Positions 22,961-32,650 of a stretch of 35,518 nucleotides of DNA are shown here, in pieces. The stretch is from contig JAHEJW010000022.1 in assembly GCA_024638655.1 (NCBI GenBank), positions 1 to 35,518 on the forward strand. Direction: 5' to 3'. Source of the DNA: a bacterium. Lineage in GTDB: Bacteria; Actinomycetota; Acidimicrobiia; Spongiisociales; ZC4RG35. The notes under the pieces were generated by a model. It did no database searches, was not told where the DNA came from, and worked only from the letters and a program-made list of their open reading frames with translations. Position 1 is the first letter of the stretch. Each line of letters starts with the position of its first letter. The position numbers and the translations under genes were made by a program.

Positions 22961-24304
22961 ATGAATCCTGACGCTGTTTTCAAGGCCTACGACATCCGCG
23001 GCCGGACCGACACAGGAGAGCTCGACGCGAAGCTCTTCGAGCTGATCGGCGGTGCGCTAGTCGAGCTTCTCGCAACCGACTCTGTTGCCATCGGTCGCGA
23101 CTGCCGTGAGACCTCTTCACCCTTCGCCACTGCTCTGGCTGCGGGTGTGACCGCGGCGGGAGCCGACGTCATCGACCTGGGTGAGGTCCCGACCGACGCC
23201 GTCTACTACTACTCAGGCGCTCATGAGGTTCCGGGCGCGGTCATAACCGCCTCACACAACCCGCCCAACTACAACGGCCTAAAACTCTGTGGGCCAGGTG
23301 CCGCACCCATCGGAGCAGACACAGGTCTGGCTGATATCAAGGAAATGGTGCAGTCAGGGGCGAGATTCCGAGCCGGCTTGGTCGGCAAAACCCGAACGGT
23401 CGACGTGGTCGATGCCTACGTCGATCATCTGTTCTCGATCGTCCCGCCCGAAACGATCGACCCTCTCAACGTCGCGGTGGATGGGGGCAATGGGATGGCC
23501 GGAGTCGCTGTGGAGAAGGTGTTTGGTCGTGTCGACGCCAATTTGACCGGCCTCTATCTCGAGCCGGACGGCCGATTCCCCAACCATCCAGCGGATCCTC
23601 TGGTCGAGGAGAACCTGGCGGATCTGAAGAGGCTCATGGGCGACGGCGTCTATGACCTCGGCGTTGCCTTCGACGGGGACGCCGATCGTGCCTTCTTCCT
23701 CGACGACAGGGCAGAACCGCTGAGTGGCAGCACGGTGACCTCGTTGATCGCCAGACGAATGCTCGAGAAACATCCCGGAGGCCGTGTGGTCCACAACCTG
23801 ATCACGTCGAAATCCGTGCCCGAGATAGTCGTAGAGAATGGTGGCGAGCCGATCAGGACCCGGGTCGGCCACAGCTTCATCAAACAAGTGATGGCCGAGT
23901 CTGGAGCCATCTTCGGCGGGGAGCACAGCGGTCACTACTACTTCAAGGCGAACTTCAGAGCCGACTCCGGGATGTTGGCGATGCTGGTCCTGCTCTCCGT
24001 TCTCAGCGAGGAGGGACGGCCTCTCTCCGAAGTCCGGCTCGATGTCGAGCGGTATGCGGCCTCCGGTGAGCTCAACTATGAGGTCTCGGACCCGAGAGAT
24101 GCGATCGCACTGGTCGAAGATGCTTTCGATGGGTTTGACAGTGATCACCTCGACGGGCTCACGGTCGAGACAGGGGCGGGTTGGTTCAACCTCCGGCCGT
24201 CGAACACGGAGCCTCTGCTTCGATTGAACGTAGAGGCGAAGACCGAGACAGAGGTGCAGGTCATCGTCAGCGACGTGGAGCGAGTCCTGGGGGGTGCCCG
24301 ATGA
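22961..24304 (+). CDS. manB: Phosphomannomutase/phosphoglucomutase
   Basis: A 447-residue alpha-D-phosphohexomutase that interconverts mannose-6-P and mannose-1-P (and probably the glucose forms). It has AYDIRGRTDTGELD (9-22), the phosphoserine loop TASHNPPNYNGLK with Ser98, the metal loop AFDGDADRAFFLDD, the sugar-binding GGEHSGHYYF, and a C-terminal phosphate-binding RPSNTEPLLRLNVEA. All four domains are complete. The start is ATG 22961, giving the typical NPDAVFKAYDIRG beginning. A TACCCT box at 22946-22951 may be its -10 element, but no convincing -35 was found. The stop overlaps the Trm112-like start, and this run (manB, Trm112-like, PGI/PMI, sahH) is coupled by 1-4-bp overlaps. It would provide mannose-1-P for GDP-mannose. 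Confidence 0.94.
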   Translation: MNPDAVFKAYDIRGRTDTGELDAKLFELIGGALVELLATDSVAIGRDCRETSSPFATALAAGVTAAGADVIDLGEVPTDAVYYYSGAHEVPGAVITASHNPPNYNGLKLCGPGAAPIGADTGLADIKEMVQSGARFRAGLVGKTRTVDVVDAYVDHLFSIVPPETIDPLNVAVDGGNGMAGVAVEKVFGRVDANLTGLYLEPDGRFPNHPADPLVEENLADLKRLMGDGVYDLGVAFDGDADRAFFLDDRAEPLSGSTVTSLIARRMLEKHPGGRVVHNLITSKSVPEIVVENGGEPIRTRVGHSFIKQVMAESGAIFGGEHSGHYYFKANFRADSGMLAMLVLLSVLSEEGRPLSEVRLDVERYAASGELNYEVSDPRDAIALVEDAFDGFDSDHLDGLTVETGAGWFNLRPSNTEPLLRLNVEAKTETEVQVIVSDVERVLGGAR

Positions 24305-24477
24305 GTCTCATCGATGAGGAGCTTGCCAAGATACTGGTGTGCCCTGTCGACAAGGCCGACCTGCGCGAGCTGACGGAGGACTCATTGCTCGAATGCACTG
24401 TTTGCGGCCGGCGCTATCCCGTTCGAGAGGGGATTCCGATAATGCTCGTCGATGAGGCAGAGGGTGGCCCGAGCTGA
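24301..24477 (+). CDS. Trm112/YcaR-like small zinc protein
   Basis: A 58-residue protein starting at ATG 24301 (ATGA overlap with manB). It reads LAKILVCPVDKADLRE, then LECTVCGRRYPVREGIPIMLVDEA, the standard Trm112p/UPF0434 pattern with a Cys near residue 14 and a CxxC at 32-35. YPVREGIPIML is the family hallmark. Trm112 proteins stabilise SAM-dependent methyltransferases in eukaryotes and archaea; the bacterial partner is often unknown. Its stop and the next ATG share one base. It lies between manB and PGI/PMI as it does in streptomycetes, from memory. Confidence 0.88.
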   Translation: MSLIDEELAKILVCPVDKADLRELTEDSLLECTVCGRRYPVREGIPIMLVDEAEGGPS

Positions 24478-25502
24478 TGGGCGAAGAAGCCACCGGTGAC
24501 GACATGCTTGAGCAGATCAGGTCTCTCCCGGCTCAACTCCGCTGGGCGGCAGAACAGGAGGTGCCCTCGATCGGTACGCATTCGGAGATCCTTTTCACCG
24601 GGATGGGCGGGTCTGCGATCGCAGGTGACTATCTCGCCGTGATTGCCGGCCCCCACGGGACCCGCGTCGCGGTCAACCGGGGTTATGGGCCGGTCCCACT
24701 CTGGACCATCCGGCAGAGACCGTTCGTGGTGGCCGCTTCGTATTCGGGGAACACCGAGGAAACGATCGACTTCGTACTAGCGGCTCATGAGTCGGGTTTG
24801 CCTGTAGCCACGATAGGAACCGGCGGCGATCTGGCCGATCTGGCCTCCCGGCATGGCTGGCCCTCGATCGAGGTCCCTGCGGGACTGCAACCACGTGCAG
24901 CCATCGGCTACATGCTCGGAGCTGCGATCAAGTTGGCCGAGGCGGCTCACTCAGTTGACGACCAACGGCTGTCTTTTGTTGAAGCCGCGGACTTTGCCGA
25001 ACAAAGCGTCGAAGAAGACAGTGGTCTTTGGCAACAGGCGGAGGAGATCGCACGAGCTCTCGACGCGAGAATCCCGATCATCTACGGCGGAGGCCCTCTC
25101 AGTGGGGTCGTCGCCCGCCGCTGGAAGACCCAGATCAACGAGAACAGCAAGAGACCCGCCTGGCACTCGACACTTCCGGAGCTCGATCACAACGAGATCG
25201 TCGGTTGGGAAGCCATGAAGGATGTGACGGGCGAGCACTTCGGCATCGTGGCGCTCACCGACCAGACAGATCACGACCGAGTCATGCACCGGCTTGCCCA
25301 CACACGAGATCTGACCGAAGATGCCGTCCCCTGGGTGGGTCGGGTCCACTCGAGCGGGACATCTACGTTGACCCGGCTCGTGTCCTTGACGCTGGTTGGG
25401 GACCTTCTCTCCTGGATGCTGGCGAGGAACGCCGACATCGACCCAGTCCAGGTGACAACGATCGAGAGACTCAAAAAGCTGCTAGCCGAGGAACACGAAT
25501 GA
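24477..25502 (+). CDS. Bifunctional phosphoglucose/phosphomannose isomerase, SIS family
   Basis: A 341-residue protein with two SIS sugar-isomerase lobes. The first has [11 protein letters not shown] (41-51) and [11 protein letters not shown] (86-96). The second begins [15 protein letters not shown], and is followed by [13 protein letters not shown] (233-245), the signature of the archaeal/actinobacterial PGI/PMI group, where Glu and His take part in isomerisation. The enzyme links fructose-6-P with glucose-6-P and mannose-6-P. Beside manB it completes the route from central metabolism to mannose-1-P. Some mycobacterial members of this place in the operon (Rv3256c) are poorly characterised, so catalytic activity is likely but not certain. 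Coupled to sahH by a 4-bp ATGA overlap. Confidence 0.88.
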   Translation: MGEEATGDDMLEQIRSLPAQLRWAAEQEVPSIGTHSEILFTGMGGSAIAGDYLAVIAGPHGTRVAVNRGYGPVPLWTIRQRPFVVAASYSGNTEETIDFVLAAHESGLPVATIGTGGDLADLASRHGWPSIEVPAGLQPRAAIGYMLGAAIKLAEAAHSVDDQRLSFVEAADFAEQSVEEDSGLWQQAEEIARALDARIPIIYGGGPLSGVVARRWKTQINENSKRPAWHSTLPELDHNEIVGWEAMKDVTGEHFGIVALTDQTDHDRVMHRLAHTRDLTEDAVPWVGRVHSSGTSTLTRLVSLTLVGDLLSWMLARNADIDPVQVTTIERLKKLLAEEHE

Positions 25503-26749
25503 ACTACGACATCGCAAACCCCGAGCTCGCCGAAGCCGGCGCGAGACGCGTCGAGTGGGCGGGGCGCCGCATGCCGGTCCTACAGACGGTTCGCGAGAGG
25601 TTCAGGGAGGAGAGACCCCTGGAGGGGCACGTCGTTGCGGCGTGCCTCCACGTGACCGCTGAGACTGCAAACCTGATGCTTGCGCTCCGCGATGGGGGTG
25701 CGGAGCCTCTGCTCTGTGCGTCCAATCCGCTGTCCACCCAGGACGATGTCGCTGCAGCGCTCGTAGCCGACGGAATCCCGGTGTTTGCGATTCGAGGTGA
25801 GGACTCTGACACCTACTACAAGCACATCCACGCCGTGCTCGATCATGCGCCGGCGGTGACCATGGACGATGGGGCCGACCTGGCGACGGTTCTTCACACC
25901 GAGCGGCGCGATCTCGAGGTCATCGGCTCGACCGAAGAAACGACTACCGGTGTCATTCGGTTGCGCGCCATGGCCTCTGACGGCACATTGAGGGTTCCCG
26001 TGGTAGCGGTCAACGATTCGGCGACGAAGCATCTGTTTGACAATCATTATGGAACTGGCCAGTCGACTCTCGACGGGATCATCAGAGCCAGCAACATCCT
26101 CTTGGCGGGTCAGACCATGGTTGTCGTCGGATACGGAGATTGCGGAAGAGGTGTCGCCAGGAGAGCCGACGGCCTGGGAGCGCACGTCGTAGTCGTGGAG
26201 GTCGATCCGGTACGCGCCCTCACGGCCGTCATGGACGGCTTTCGGGTGATGACAGCAGCCGATGCCGCCCCTCTTGGTGATGTCTTCATCACGGTCACCG
26301 GTAACAAGCACGTGTTACGCCCGGAGCACTTCGCGGTCATGAAAGACGGGGCAATACTGGCGAACTCTGGTCACTTCGACATCGAGATCGACCTCGCATC
26401 GCTCTACGCCGAGTCAGTGGCTCGGAGGGCTGTGAGAGAGAACCTGGATGAGGTCGAACTGCCCGACGGAAGACGTCTCCTTATCGCCGCAGAGGGCCGG
26501 TTGGTCAATCTCGGCGCGGCTGAGGGTCACCCTGCCGACGTAATGGATATGTCGTTTTCGAATCAGGCCATGGCGGCCGAGTACCTGATCGAGAATCGCG
26601 AGACACTCGAACCCAAGATCTACACCCTCCCCGAGGAGATCGACGAACGTGTGGCCGCGATCAAGCTGGCCCACATGGGAGGCGGTCTCGAACAGCTGAC
26701 GGATGATCAAAAGGCCTATCTGGCCGGATGGCAAGAGGGAACCAGCTGA
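25499..26749 (+). CDS. sahH: Adenosylhomocysteinase, short type
   Basis: A 416-residue NAD+-dependent hydrolase that splits S-adenosylhomocysteine to adenosine and homocysteine. Markers are [11 protein letters not shown] (49-59; His51), [13 protein letters not shown] (76-88), GSTEETTTG (143-151), [12 protein letters not shown] (171-182; Lys177, Asp181) and the NAD site [11 protein letters not shown] (208-218). It lacks the roughly 40-residue insertion and the KP...YRY tail of the long bacterial enzymes and ends [18 protein letters not shown], as the short archaeal/Thermotoga-type enzymes do. YGTGQST replaces the usual YGCRES. Some short enzymes accept S-inosylhomocysteine, so substrate preference is open. 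The start ATG 25499 follows GAGGAA and overlaps the PGI/PMI stop; upstream in-frame sequence belongs to that gene. Confidence 0.93.
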   Translation: MNYDIANPELAEAGARRVEWAGRRMPVLQTVRERFREERPLEGHVVAACLHVTAETANLMLALRDGGAEPLLCASNPLSTQDDVAAALVADGIPVFAIRGEDSDTYYKHIHAVLDHAPAVTMDDGADLATVLHTERRDLEVIGSTEETTTGVIRLRAMASDGTLRVPVVAVNDSATKHLFDNHYGTGQSTLDGIIRASNILLAGQTMVVVGYGDCGRGVARRADGLGAHVVVVEVDPVRALTAVMDGFRVMTAADAAPLGDVFITVTGNKHVLRPEHFAVMKDGAILANSGHFDIEIDLASLYAESVARRAVRENLDEVELPDGRRLLIAAEGRLVNLGAAEGHPADVMDMSFSNQAMAAEYLIENRETLEPKIYTLPEEIDERVAAIKLAHMGGGLEQLTDDQKAYLAGWQEGTS

Positions 26750-26779
26750 TTCGTCACACCCGTCGGCTTTGCTGGTGGC

Positions 26780-27394
26780 ATGCTGTGTCAAACATGTCAC
26801 CGTGCCGGAAGCACGTGGATCGTATGTGATCTCTGCCGACGCTCGCTGAGGTCTGCTTCGAACCGAATCCTCCCCGGCGGTGTGCCCGTGATCATTGCCT
26901 TCGAGCATGCGGGTCCGGCACGAGTGCTCGCCCATCACCTCAAGTACCGGGGTCTGGTCGGCTACGCCCGGCTCGTCGCAGCGACTTTGGCTGGAGAGGT
27001 TCCGCCGGGTCCTCTGGTTCCGGTGCCCAGATCGCTGTCTCGGCGGTTGCGATATGGAACCGATCCCGCCCTTCTACTTGCCACTCTCCTTTCACGGGAG
27101 ACCGGATCACCGGTGTATCGCCTGCTCAGAGCGCCACTGCATACCCCGCGACGGGCCGGAGGCGACCACCGGCGTGAAGTGACGATCCCGGGCCTCCGGA
27201 AAAGAACACTGGAGTCCGTGGTTCTGGTTGACGATGTAATGACCACAGGAGCGACCCTGGAGGCTGCGGTTTTCGCGATAGGAGTCGAACAGGTTCGGGC
27301 AGCGGTGGTCGCCAACGCCGTGCCCGATTTGACCACCCGATCGCTGTCGCGCTTTGGGGTTAGCTCTGAGACACGTAGGAGAACGAGGATTTGA
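26780..27394 (+). CDS. comF: ComF family phosphoribosyltransferase-like protein
   Basis: A 204-residue protein with an N-terminal zinc-finger-like pair (C3/C6 and C16/C19) and a type I phosphoribosyltransferase domain whose PRPP loop reads VVLVDDVMTTGATLEAA (147-163). The central HLKYRG and LVPVPRSLSRRLRYG stretches are usual for ComF/GntX proteins. These are linked to DNA uptake in competent bacteria, but in actinobacteria the gene is mostly a conserved neighbour of secA without proven function. It follows sahH after 30 bp and precedes the response regulator by only 3 bp, so all three may be transcribed together. No ribosome binding site of note precedes the ATG. Confidence 0.88.
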   Translation: MLCQTCHRAGSTWIVCDLCRRSLRSASNRILPGGVPVIIAFEHAGPARVLAHHLKYRGLVGYARLVAATLAGEVPPGPLVPVPRSLSRRLRYGTDPALLLATLLSRETGSPVYRLLRAPLHTPRRAGGDHRREVTIPGLRKRTLESVVLVDDVMTTGATLEAAVFAIGVEQVRAAVVANAVPDLTTRSLSRFGVSSETRRRTRI

Positions 27395-27397
27395 GAG

Positions 27398-28048
27398 ATG
27401 GCGTCAGTGCTGATCGTCGACGATGCTGAGCTCTTCAGGGAGGGTCTGAGAGCCGCATTCAGCCAAGAAGGTTTTGACGTGGTCGGAGTCGCGGCTGATG
27501 CGATGCACGGTATCGATCTCGCCAGGGATCACGAGCCCGATCTGATCATGCTCGATCTGCTCATGCCCGGAATGTCGGGTCTCGAGATCGTGGGAACACT
27601 CATAAAGGTGAGCCCAAAGAGCAGGGTTGTATTGCTGACGGCCAGCGAATCGGCCGAGGACCTCCTCGAGGCCGTCAAGGCGGGTGCATCCGGCTATATG
27701 ACCAAAGACATCCCCATGCCGCGTTTGGTATCTGCGATGCACGATGTTCTCGACGGCGGCGCTGCGGTGTCGCCGGCGATGGGCGGCAAGCTCTTCTCAG
27801 AGCTGCGAGGTCTCCTTCGACACAACGGGGTCTCCACCAGGGCTCGAACCGACCTCACCGGCCGGGAGCTGGAAGTGCTCACCCTGGTAGGTGCGGGCAA
27901 GACCTCGCGGGAGATCGCTGATGAGCTGTTCATCTCGGAGAACACTGTTCGCAACCATGTGCGGAACATCCTCGACAAGCTCGGGATGAAATCCCGCTTC
28001 GAGGCGGTTAACTGGGCTCACCGGGAAGGGTTGATCGAGGTTCGCTGA
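27398..28048 (+). CDS. NarL/FixJ-type response regulator, orphan
   Basis: A 216-residue two-domain regulator. The receiver domain has the acidic pair Asp8/Asp9, the phosphorylation site Asp53 (LIMLDLLMPG), Thr81 and Lys103, all in place. The C-terminal LuxR-type helix-turn-helix reads LTGRELEVLTLVGAGKTSREIADELFISENTVRNHVRNILDKLG, given here as one run broken in two: LTGRELEVLTLVGAG and KTSREIADELFISENT, then VRNHVRNIL. No histidine kinase lies nearby, so its partner and signal are unknown. In mycobacteria this spot between comF and secA1 holds a ribosome-hibernation-factor gene; here the regulator takes that place. A GAGAG site precedes the ATG, and comF is 3 bp upstream. Confidence 0.92.
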   Translation: MASVLIVDDAELFREGLRAAFSQEGFDVVGVAADAMHGIDLARDHEPDLIMLDLLMPGMSGLEIVGTLIKVSPKSRVVLLTASESAEDLLEAVKAGASGYMTKDIPMPRLVSAMHDVLDGGAAVSPAMGGKLFSELRGLLRHNGVSTRARTDLTGRELEVLTLVGAGKTSREIADELFISENTVRNHVRNILDKLGMKSRFEAVNWAHREGLIEVR

Positions 28049-28099
28049 GCCTGTACACCTCGAGTCAACTCACGACGGCCGGTAGTCTTAGGAGATCCA

Positions 28100-30718
28100 A
28101 TGCCCATCTTTCAGAAGGTTCTTCGCGCCGGTGAGGGAAAGACTCTCAAGGAGTTCCGGGACATCGCAGATGCGGTCAACGGCCTCGAGTCGGACCTCGA
28201 GGCTCTGAGCGACGGAGACCTCGCGGCCAAGACAGTCGAATTCAGGAACAGGCTCTCCAATGGGGCAACCACTGAAGACCTCCAAGTGGAAGCCTTCGCC
28301 GTGGTCCGCGAGGCCGCCAAGCGCGTCTTGGGCCAGAGGCACTATGACGTCCAAGTGGTAGGAGCGGCTGCTCTACATCGGGGGATGGTCGCAGAGATGA
28401 AGACCGGTGAGGGCAAGACGCTGGTCTCCACCATGCCCGCCTACTTGAACGCATTGGGCGGCCATGGGGTTCACATGGTCACGGTGAACGACTACCTCGC
28501 CAGTCGTGATGCCGAGTGGATGGGGGCCATCCACCGCTTTCTCGGGCTCAGCGTCGGGCTGATCCAGAATGCAATGCCCACGGCCGACCGGCATCCGGCC
28601 TATCGGTCAGACATCACCTACGGGACCAACAATGAGTTCGGGTTCGACTTTCTGCGTGACAACATGGCCATGTCGGCCGAGAGCCGGGTGCAGCGAGGGC
28701 ACCACTACGCGATCATCGACGAGGTCGACTCGATCCTGATCGATGAGGCTCGCACGCCCCTGATCATCTCGGGCAAGCTCTCCGACAGTGCCCGTTGGTA
28801 TCGCGACTTCGCCAAGATCGCCCGACGTCTCCAAGCCGACGTTCACTACGAGGTAGACGAAAAGAAACGTCAGGTGCTGGTCACCGAAGAAGGAGTGACT
28901 CGGGTAGAGCAGATCCTCGGGGTCGAGAATCTCTACGACCACGCAGCGGTCGATTTCGTTCATCATCTAGAGACCTCGCTCAAAGCCGAGGCCCTCTACA
29001 AGAAGGACGTCGACTATCTGGTCGACAACGGTGAGGTCAAGATCGTCGACGAGTTCACCGGTCGTGTCCTTGAGGGCCGCCGATACTCCGAGGGCCTGCA
29101 CCAGGCGATCGAGGCCCAGGAGGGTGTGGCGATCAAGGAGGAGAATCAGACTCTCGCCACCATCACCCTCCAGAACTACTTCCGGCTCTACGACAAGCTG
29201 GCAGGAATGACAGGCACAGCCGAAACCGAGGCCGCCGAATTGGCCCAGATCTACAACCTCGAGGTGCTGGTCATCCCCACCAACAGGCCCATCGACCGTG
29301 ACGATCAGCCGGATCTCGTGTACAAGACGGAGCAGGGGAAGTTCTCTGCTCTGATCGAAGACGTCGCATCACGCTACGAACGGGGGCAGCCCGTCCTGTT
29401 GGGGACCATCTCGATCGAGAAATCGGAGTTGCTCTCCCGTCTCCTCGACAAGCGAGGTGTGAAGCACGAGGTGCTCAATGCAAAGCACCACTCTCGGGAG
29501 GCGGACATCATCGCCCAGGCCGGGCGTCCTAGCGCAATCACCGTGGCGACCAACATGGCGGGCCGGGGTGTCGACATCATGCTGGGTGGGAATCCGGAAG
29601 GTATGGCGAAGACCGAGCTCAAGCGAAGGGGTGTCGATCCCGACGACCCCTCCTACGACGAGCTGGCGAAGAAGCTGACCCAGGAATACGCAGCCGAGAT
29701 CAAGCCCGCCAAGCAAGAAGTCATCGGGGCCGGGGGGCTGTACGTCGTCGGCACCGAACGACACGACTCCCGCCGGATCGACAACCAGCTGCGTGGACGG
29801 TCCGGTCGTCAGGGGGATCCCGGTGAGAGCCGCTTCTACCTGTCCCTGGAGGACGATTTGATGCGACGCTTCCAGGGGGAGTGGGTCGCTGGGATGATGG
29901 ATCGCCTGAAGCTCCCCGAGGACCAGCCGATCGAGGCAAAGATGGTCTCCAAGTCGATAGAGCGAGCGCAGCGACAGGTCGAATCTCAGAACTTCGAGAT
30001 CAGAAAGAACGTTCTCAAGTACGACGAGGTCATGAATCGACAGCGCCACGTCGTATACGACTGGAGGCGCTCCATCCTCGAGGGAACGGCCGGGGAGGAT
30101 CTGATCGAGGACTGGATCGCCGATGCCATCACGGCCACGGTCGAGTCGGTTTTCTCATCGGAGGTGTCGAAGAGCGAATGGGATTGGGACGCTCTCAAGC
30201 GAGAACTCGAGCAGTTCTACCCGACCAAGATCGACATCTCCAAGTTCGATGGGTCCTTCGACCTCGAAGAGGTTGTCGACTTCGCAGTCGACGAGGCTTT
30301 CGCCCGATACGAGGAGCGCGAGCAGGAGCTCGGATCGGAGGTGGTTCCCAGAGTCGAACGATCAGTGATGCTCTCGGTCATCGACAACAAGTGGCGCGAG
30401 CACCTCTCCGAGATGGACTACCTACGCGCCGGCATCGGTCTAAGGGCCATGGGCCAGCGCGATCCGTTGTCCGAGTACCAGCGTGAGGCCTTCGACATGT
30501 TCACCGAAATGGTGGACAGCGTGAAACGAGATTCAGTGCGATACCTCTATCACGTTGAGCTGGCTCAGCCAAAGACCCAGCCCCAGCGTGTCGAAGCGAC
30601 CAAGGCGGGCGCCACGGGTTCGAAGAAGCCGGCGAAGTCCGACAAGGTCGGTCGCAACGACCCGTGCCCCTGTGGCAGCGGGAAGAAGTACAAGAAGTGT
30701 CACGGGGCGGCCGCCTGA
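28100..30718 (+). CDS. secA: Preprotein translocase ATPase SecA
   Basis: An 872-residue motor of the Sec export pathway that drives unfolded preproteins through SecYEG. Visible are Walker A KTGEGKTL (101-108), the [17 protein letters not shown] segment, Walker [15 protein letters not shown], the preprotein-crosslinking region, [25 protein letters not shown] of the second motor domain, and the helical scaffold. The C-terminus carries a SEC-C zinc motif [17 protein letters not shown], which in E. coli SecA binds SecB and lipids. The protein is slightly shorter than E. coli SecA (901). The ATG follows AGGAGA; a TAGTCT at 28083-28088 could be a -10 box. It probably ends its own transcript before or with prfB, 39 bp downstream. 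Confidence 0.97.
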   Translation: MPIFQKVLRAGEGKTLKEFRDIADAVNGLESDLEALSDGDLAAKTVEFRNRLSNGATTEDLQVEAFAVVREAAKRVLGQRHYDVQVVGAAALHRGMVAEMKTGEGKTLVSTMPAYLNALGGHGVHMVTVNDYLASRDAEWMGAIHRFLGLSVGLIQNAMPTADRHPAYRSDITYGTNNEFGFDFLRDNMAMSAESRVQRGHHYAIIDEVDSILIDEARTPLIISGKLSDSARWYRDFAKIARRLQADVHYEVDEKKRQVLVTEEGVTRVEQILGVENLYDHAAVDFVHHLETSLKAEALYKKDVDYLVDNGEVKIVDEFTGRVLEGRRYSEGLHQAIEAQEGVAIKEENQTLATITLQNYFRLYDKLAGMTGTAETEAAELAQIYNLEVLVIPTNRPIDRDDQPDLVYKTEQGKFSALIEDVASRYERGQPVLLGTISIEKSELLSRLLDKRGVKHEVLNAKHHSREADIIAQAGRPSAITVATNMAGRGVDIMLGGNPEGMAKTELKRRGVDPDDPSYDELAKKLTQEYAAEIKPAKQEVIGAGGLYVVGTERHDSRRIDNQLRGRSGRQGDPGESRFYLSLEDDLMRRFQGEWVAGMMDRLKLPEDQPIEAKMVSKSIERAQRQVESQNFEIRKNVLKYDEVMNRQRHVVYDWRRSILEGTAGEDLIEDWIADAITATVESVFSSEVSKSEWDWDALKRELEQFYPTKIDISKFDGSFDLEEVVDFAVDEAFARYEEREQELGSEVVPRVERSVMLSVIDNKWREHLSEMDYLRAGIGLRAMGQRDPLSEYQREAFDMFTEMVDSVKRDSVRYLYHVELAQPKTQPQRVEATKAGATGSKKPAKSDKVGRNDPCPCGSGKKYKKCHGAAA

Positions 30719-30757
30719 GCCGCCGTTTGACCACCGAGCGGCCATAAGCTCGACCTC

Positions 30758-31885
30758 GTGGAGATAACCGACACCACGGCAACCGTTTCAGAGTTGCGAA
30801 AGCGGCTCGACGAGGCGCGAGGATTCCTCGACCTCGACACGAAAGCAGACGAACTCGAGGAGTTGCGTCAGAAAGCGTCGTCGCCGGACCTTTGGGACGA
30901 TCCTGACGAAGCGCGGACGGTCAGCCGTCGACTCGCGCGCTATGAGGGTTTGTTCGACCGGGTCGAGAGTCTCTCGAGCGAGATCGAAGACGCCGAGGTG
31001 CTGATCGAGCTCGCTCTGGAGGCTGGTGACGATGAGTCGCGCAGAGAAGGGATCGACCAACTGCGCACGGTTTCGAGAGTGCTCGATCAACTGGAGCTCG
31101 AGTCACTCTTCTTCGACGAGTACGACGACGCAGACGCCATCCTCAGCGTCCATGCGGGTGCCGGCGGGGTGGATGCCCAGGATTGGGCTGAGATGCTGGC
31201 TCGCATGTATCAGCGCTACCTGGCGGACGCCGGATTCGCAGTGACGGTCGAGGAGGTGACCGAGGGGGACGAGGCCGGCATCAAGTCGGCCACCTTCACC
31301 GTGAAGGGCGATCGCGCCTATGGGACTCTCGAGTCGGAGCGTGGTGTTCACAGACTGGTGCGAATCAGCCCGTTCGATGCCAATGCCCGACGTCACACCA
31401 GCTTCGCCGGGGTGGATGTGGTTCCGGACATGGGGGAGCAGGCCGACGTCGAGATCAACGAGGACGAGCTTCGAATCGATACCTACCGCTCGCAAGGGGC
31501 AGGCGGCCAGCACGTCAACACGACCGATTCGGCGGTGCGCATCACCCACCTCCCGACAGGAACTGTCGTCCAGTGTCAGAACGAGCGCTCCCAACTGCAG
31601 AACAAGGCAAGGGCGATGGCCATGCTCAAGGCGAAGCTCGCAGAGCGGGCCAGGCTCGAGCGTGAAGCCCATCTCAACGAGATACGTGGAGAGCAGGGTG
31701 AAGCAGCGTGGGGGCGCCAGGTGCGGAGCTATGTGCTTCAGCCCTATCAGATGGTCAAGGACCTTCGCACCGACCATGAGGTGGGAAACGTCCAGGGAGT
31801 ACTAGACGGAGACATCGACGGATTCATCGAGGCCTACTTGCGGTGGCGCAGGGCCGAACACGAAGCTGCTCACAATTCCGCGTAA
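30758..31885 (+). CDS. prfB: Peptide chain release factor 2, without programmed frameshift
   Basis: A 375-residue class I release factor. Stop-codon recognition motif SPF (204-206) identifies RF2, which reads UGA and UAA; the catalytic GGQ is at 249-251 in QGAGGQHVNTTDSAVRITH. The start is GTG 30758, seven bases after TAAGCT, so a nearly leaderless transcript is possible. In E. coli, prfB is controlled by a +1 frameshift at an early CTT-TGA-C; the aligned place here (RGFLDLD, residues 21-27) reads straight through as CTC GAC. The autoregulation is therefore absent. It begins the conserved order prfB, ftsE, ftsX, smpB, ssrA. Confidence 0.96.
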   Translation: MEITDTTATVSELRKRLDEARGFLDLDTKADELEELRQKASSPDLWDDPDEARTVSRRLARYEGLFDRVESLSSEIEDAEVLIELALEAGDDESRREGIDQLRTVSRVLDQLELESLFFDEYDDADAILSVHAGAGGVDAQDWAEMLARMYQRYLADAGFAVTVEEVTEGDEAGIKSATFTVKGDRAYGTLESERGVHRLVRISPFDANARRHTSFAGVDVVPDMGEQADVEINEDELRIDTYRSQGAGGQHVNTTDSAVRITHLPTGTVVQCQNERSQLQNKARAMAMLKAKLAERARLEREAHLNEIRGEQGEAAWGRQVRSYVLQPYQMVKDLRTDHEVGNVQGVLDGDIDGFIEAYLRWRRAEHEAAHNSA

Positions 31886-31957
31886 GCATCCGACAACCGT
31901 TACCGTCATGCCGGTCCGCTGTTACTTGCATTCCCCCTGCGAGACTCCCCAGGTCGC

Positions 31958-32650
31958 ATGATTCGACTCGAAAACGTCACCAAGGTATACGAGGGCGGCA
32001 CGATCGCTGCCAGTGATGTTTCCCTTGATATCAACAAGGGTGAATTCGTGTTTCTCGTTGGTGCCTCGGGCTCGGGAAAGTCAACCCTGATCAGACTCAT
32101 GTTGCGTGACGAGCCGGTCACCCGCGGCAAGATCTGGGTGGCCGGCAAGGACATCGCTTCGCTCCCAAAATGGAAGATCCCCTACCTGCGTCGCACCGTT
32201 GGCACGGTCTTTCAGGACTACAAGCTCTTGCCCAACAAGACGGTCGCCGAGAACGTTGCCTTCGCCCTCGAGGTCTTGGGCAGGCCGCGCTCGGTCATTG
32301 GGCCCCAGGTCGAGCAGGTCCTCGATCTGGTCGGCCTTGCGGACAAGGCGGAGCGCTACCCGCGCCAGCTGTCCGGAGGTGAGCAGCAGCGGGTCTCGGT
32401 AGCAAGGTCGTTCGTGAATCGACCTCCGATCATGCTGTGCGACGAGCCGACCGGAAACCTCGATCCCAAGACATCCGTGGGCATCATGAAGCTCCTCGAT
32501 CGCATCAACCGAACTGGCACGACGATCGTCATGGCCACCCATGATCACGCCATCGTCGACGCGATGAAACGTCGCGTAGTCGCTTTGGAGGAGGGAAGGG
32601 TCGTTAGAGACGACGAGACCGGAGGCTATGAGGGGTTGAGCGAAGAGTGA
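31958..32650 (+). CDS. ftsE: Cell division ATP-binding protein FtsE
   Basis: A 230-residue ABC ATPase. Walker A GASGSGKST (35-43), signature LSGGEQQR (138-145), Walker B IMLCDEP (158-164) and the switch His in MATHDHAIVD are all present; FQDYKLLPNKTVAENVAF is the Q-loop region typical of FtsE. With FtsX it forms a membrane complex at the division site that switches peptidoglycan hydrolases of the RipC/PcsB type on. The stop overlaps the ftsX GTG by 4 bp. The 72-bp gap after prfB contains no promoter I can defend. Confidence 0.96.
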   Translation: MIRLENVTKVYEGGTIAASDVSLDINKGEFVFLVGASGSGKSTLIRLMLRDEPVTRGKIWVAGKDIASLPKWKIPYLRRTVGTVFQDYKLLPNKTVAENVAFALEVLGRPRSVIGPQVEQVLDLVGLADKAERYPRQLSGGEQQRVSVARSFVNRPPIMLCDEPTGNLDPKTSVGIMKLLDRINRTGTTIVMATHDHAIVDAMKRRVVALEEGRVVRDDETGGYEGLSEE

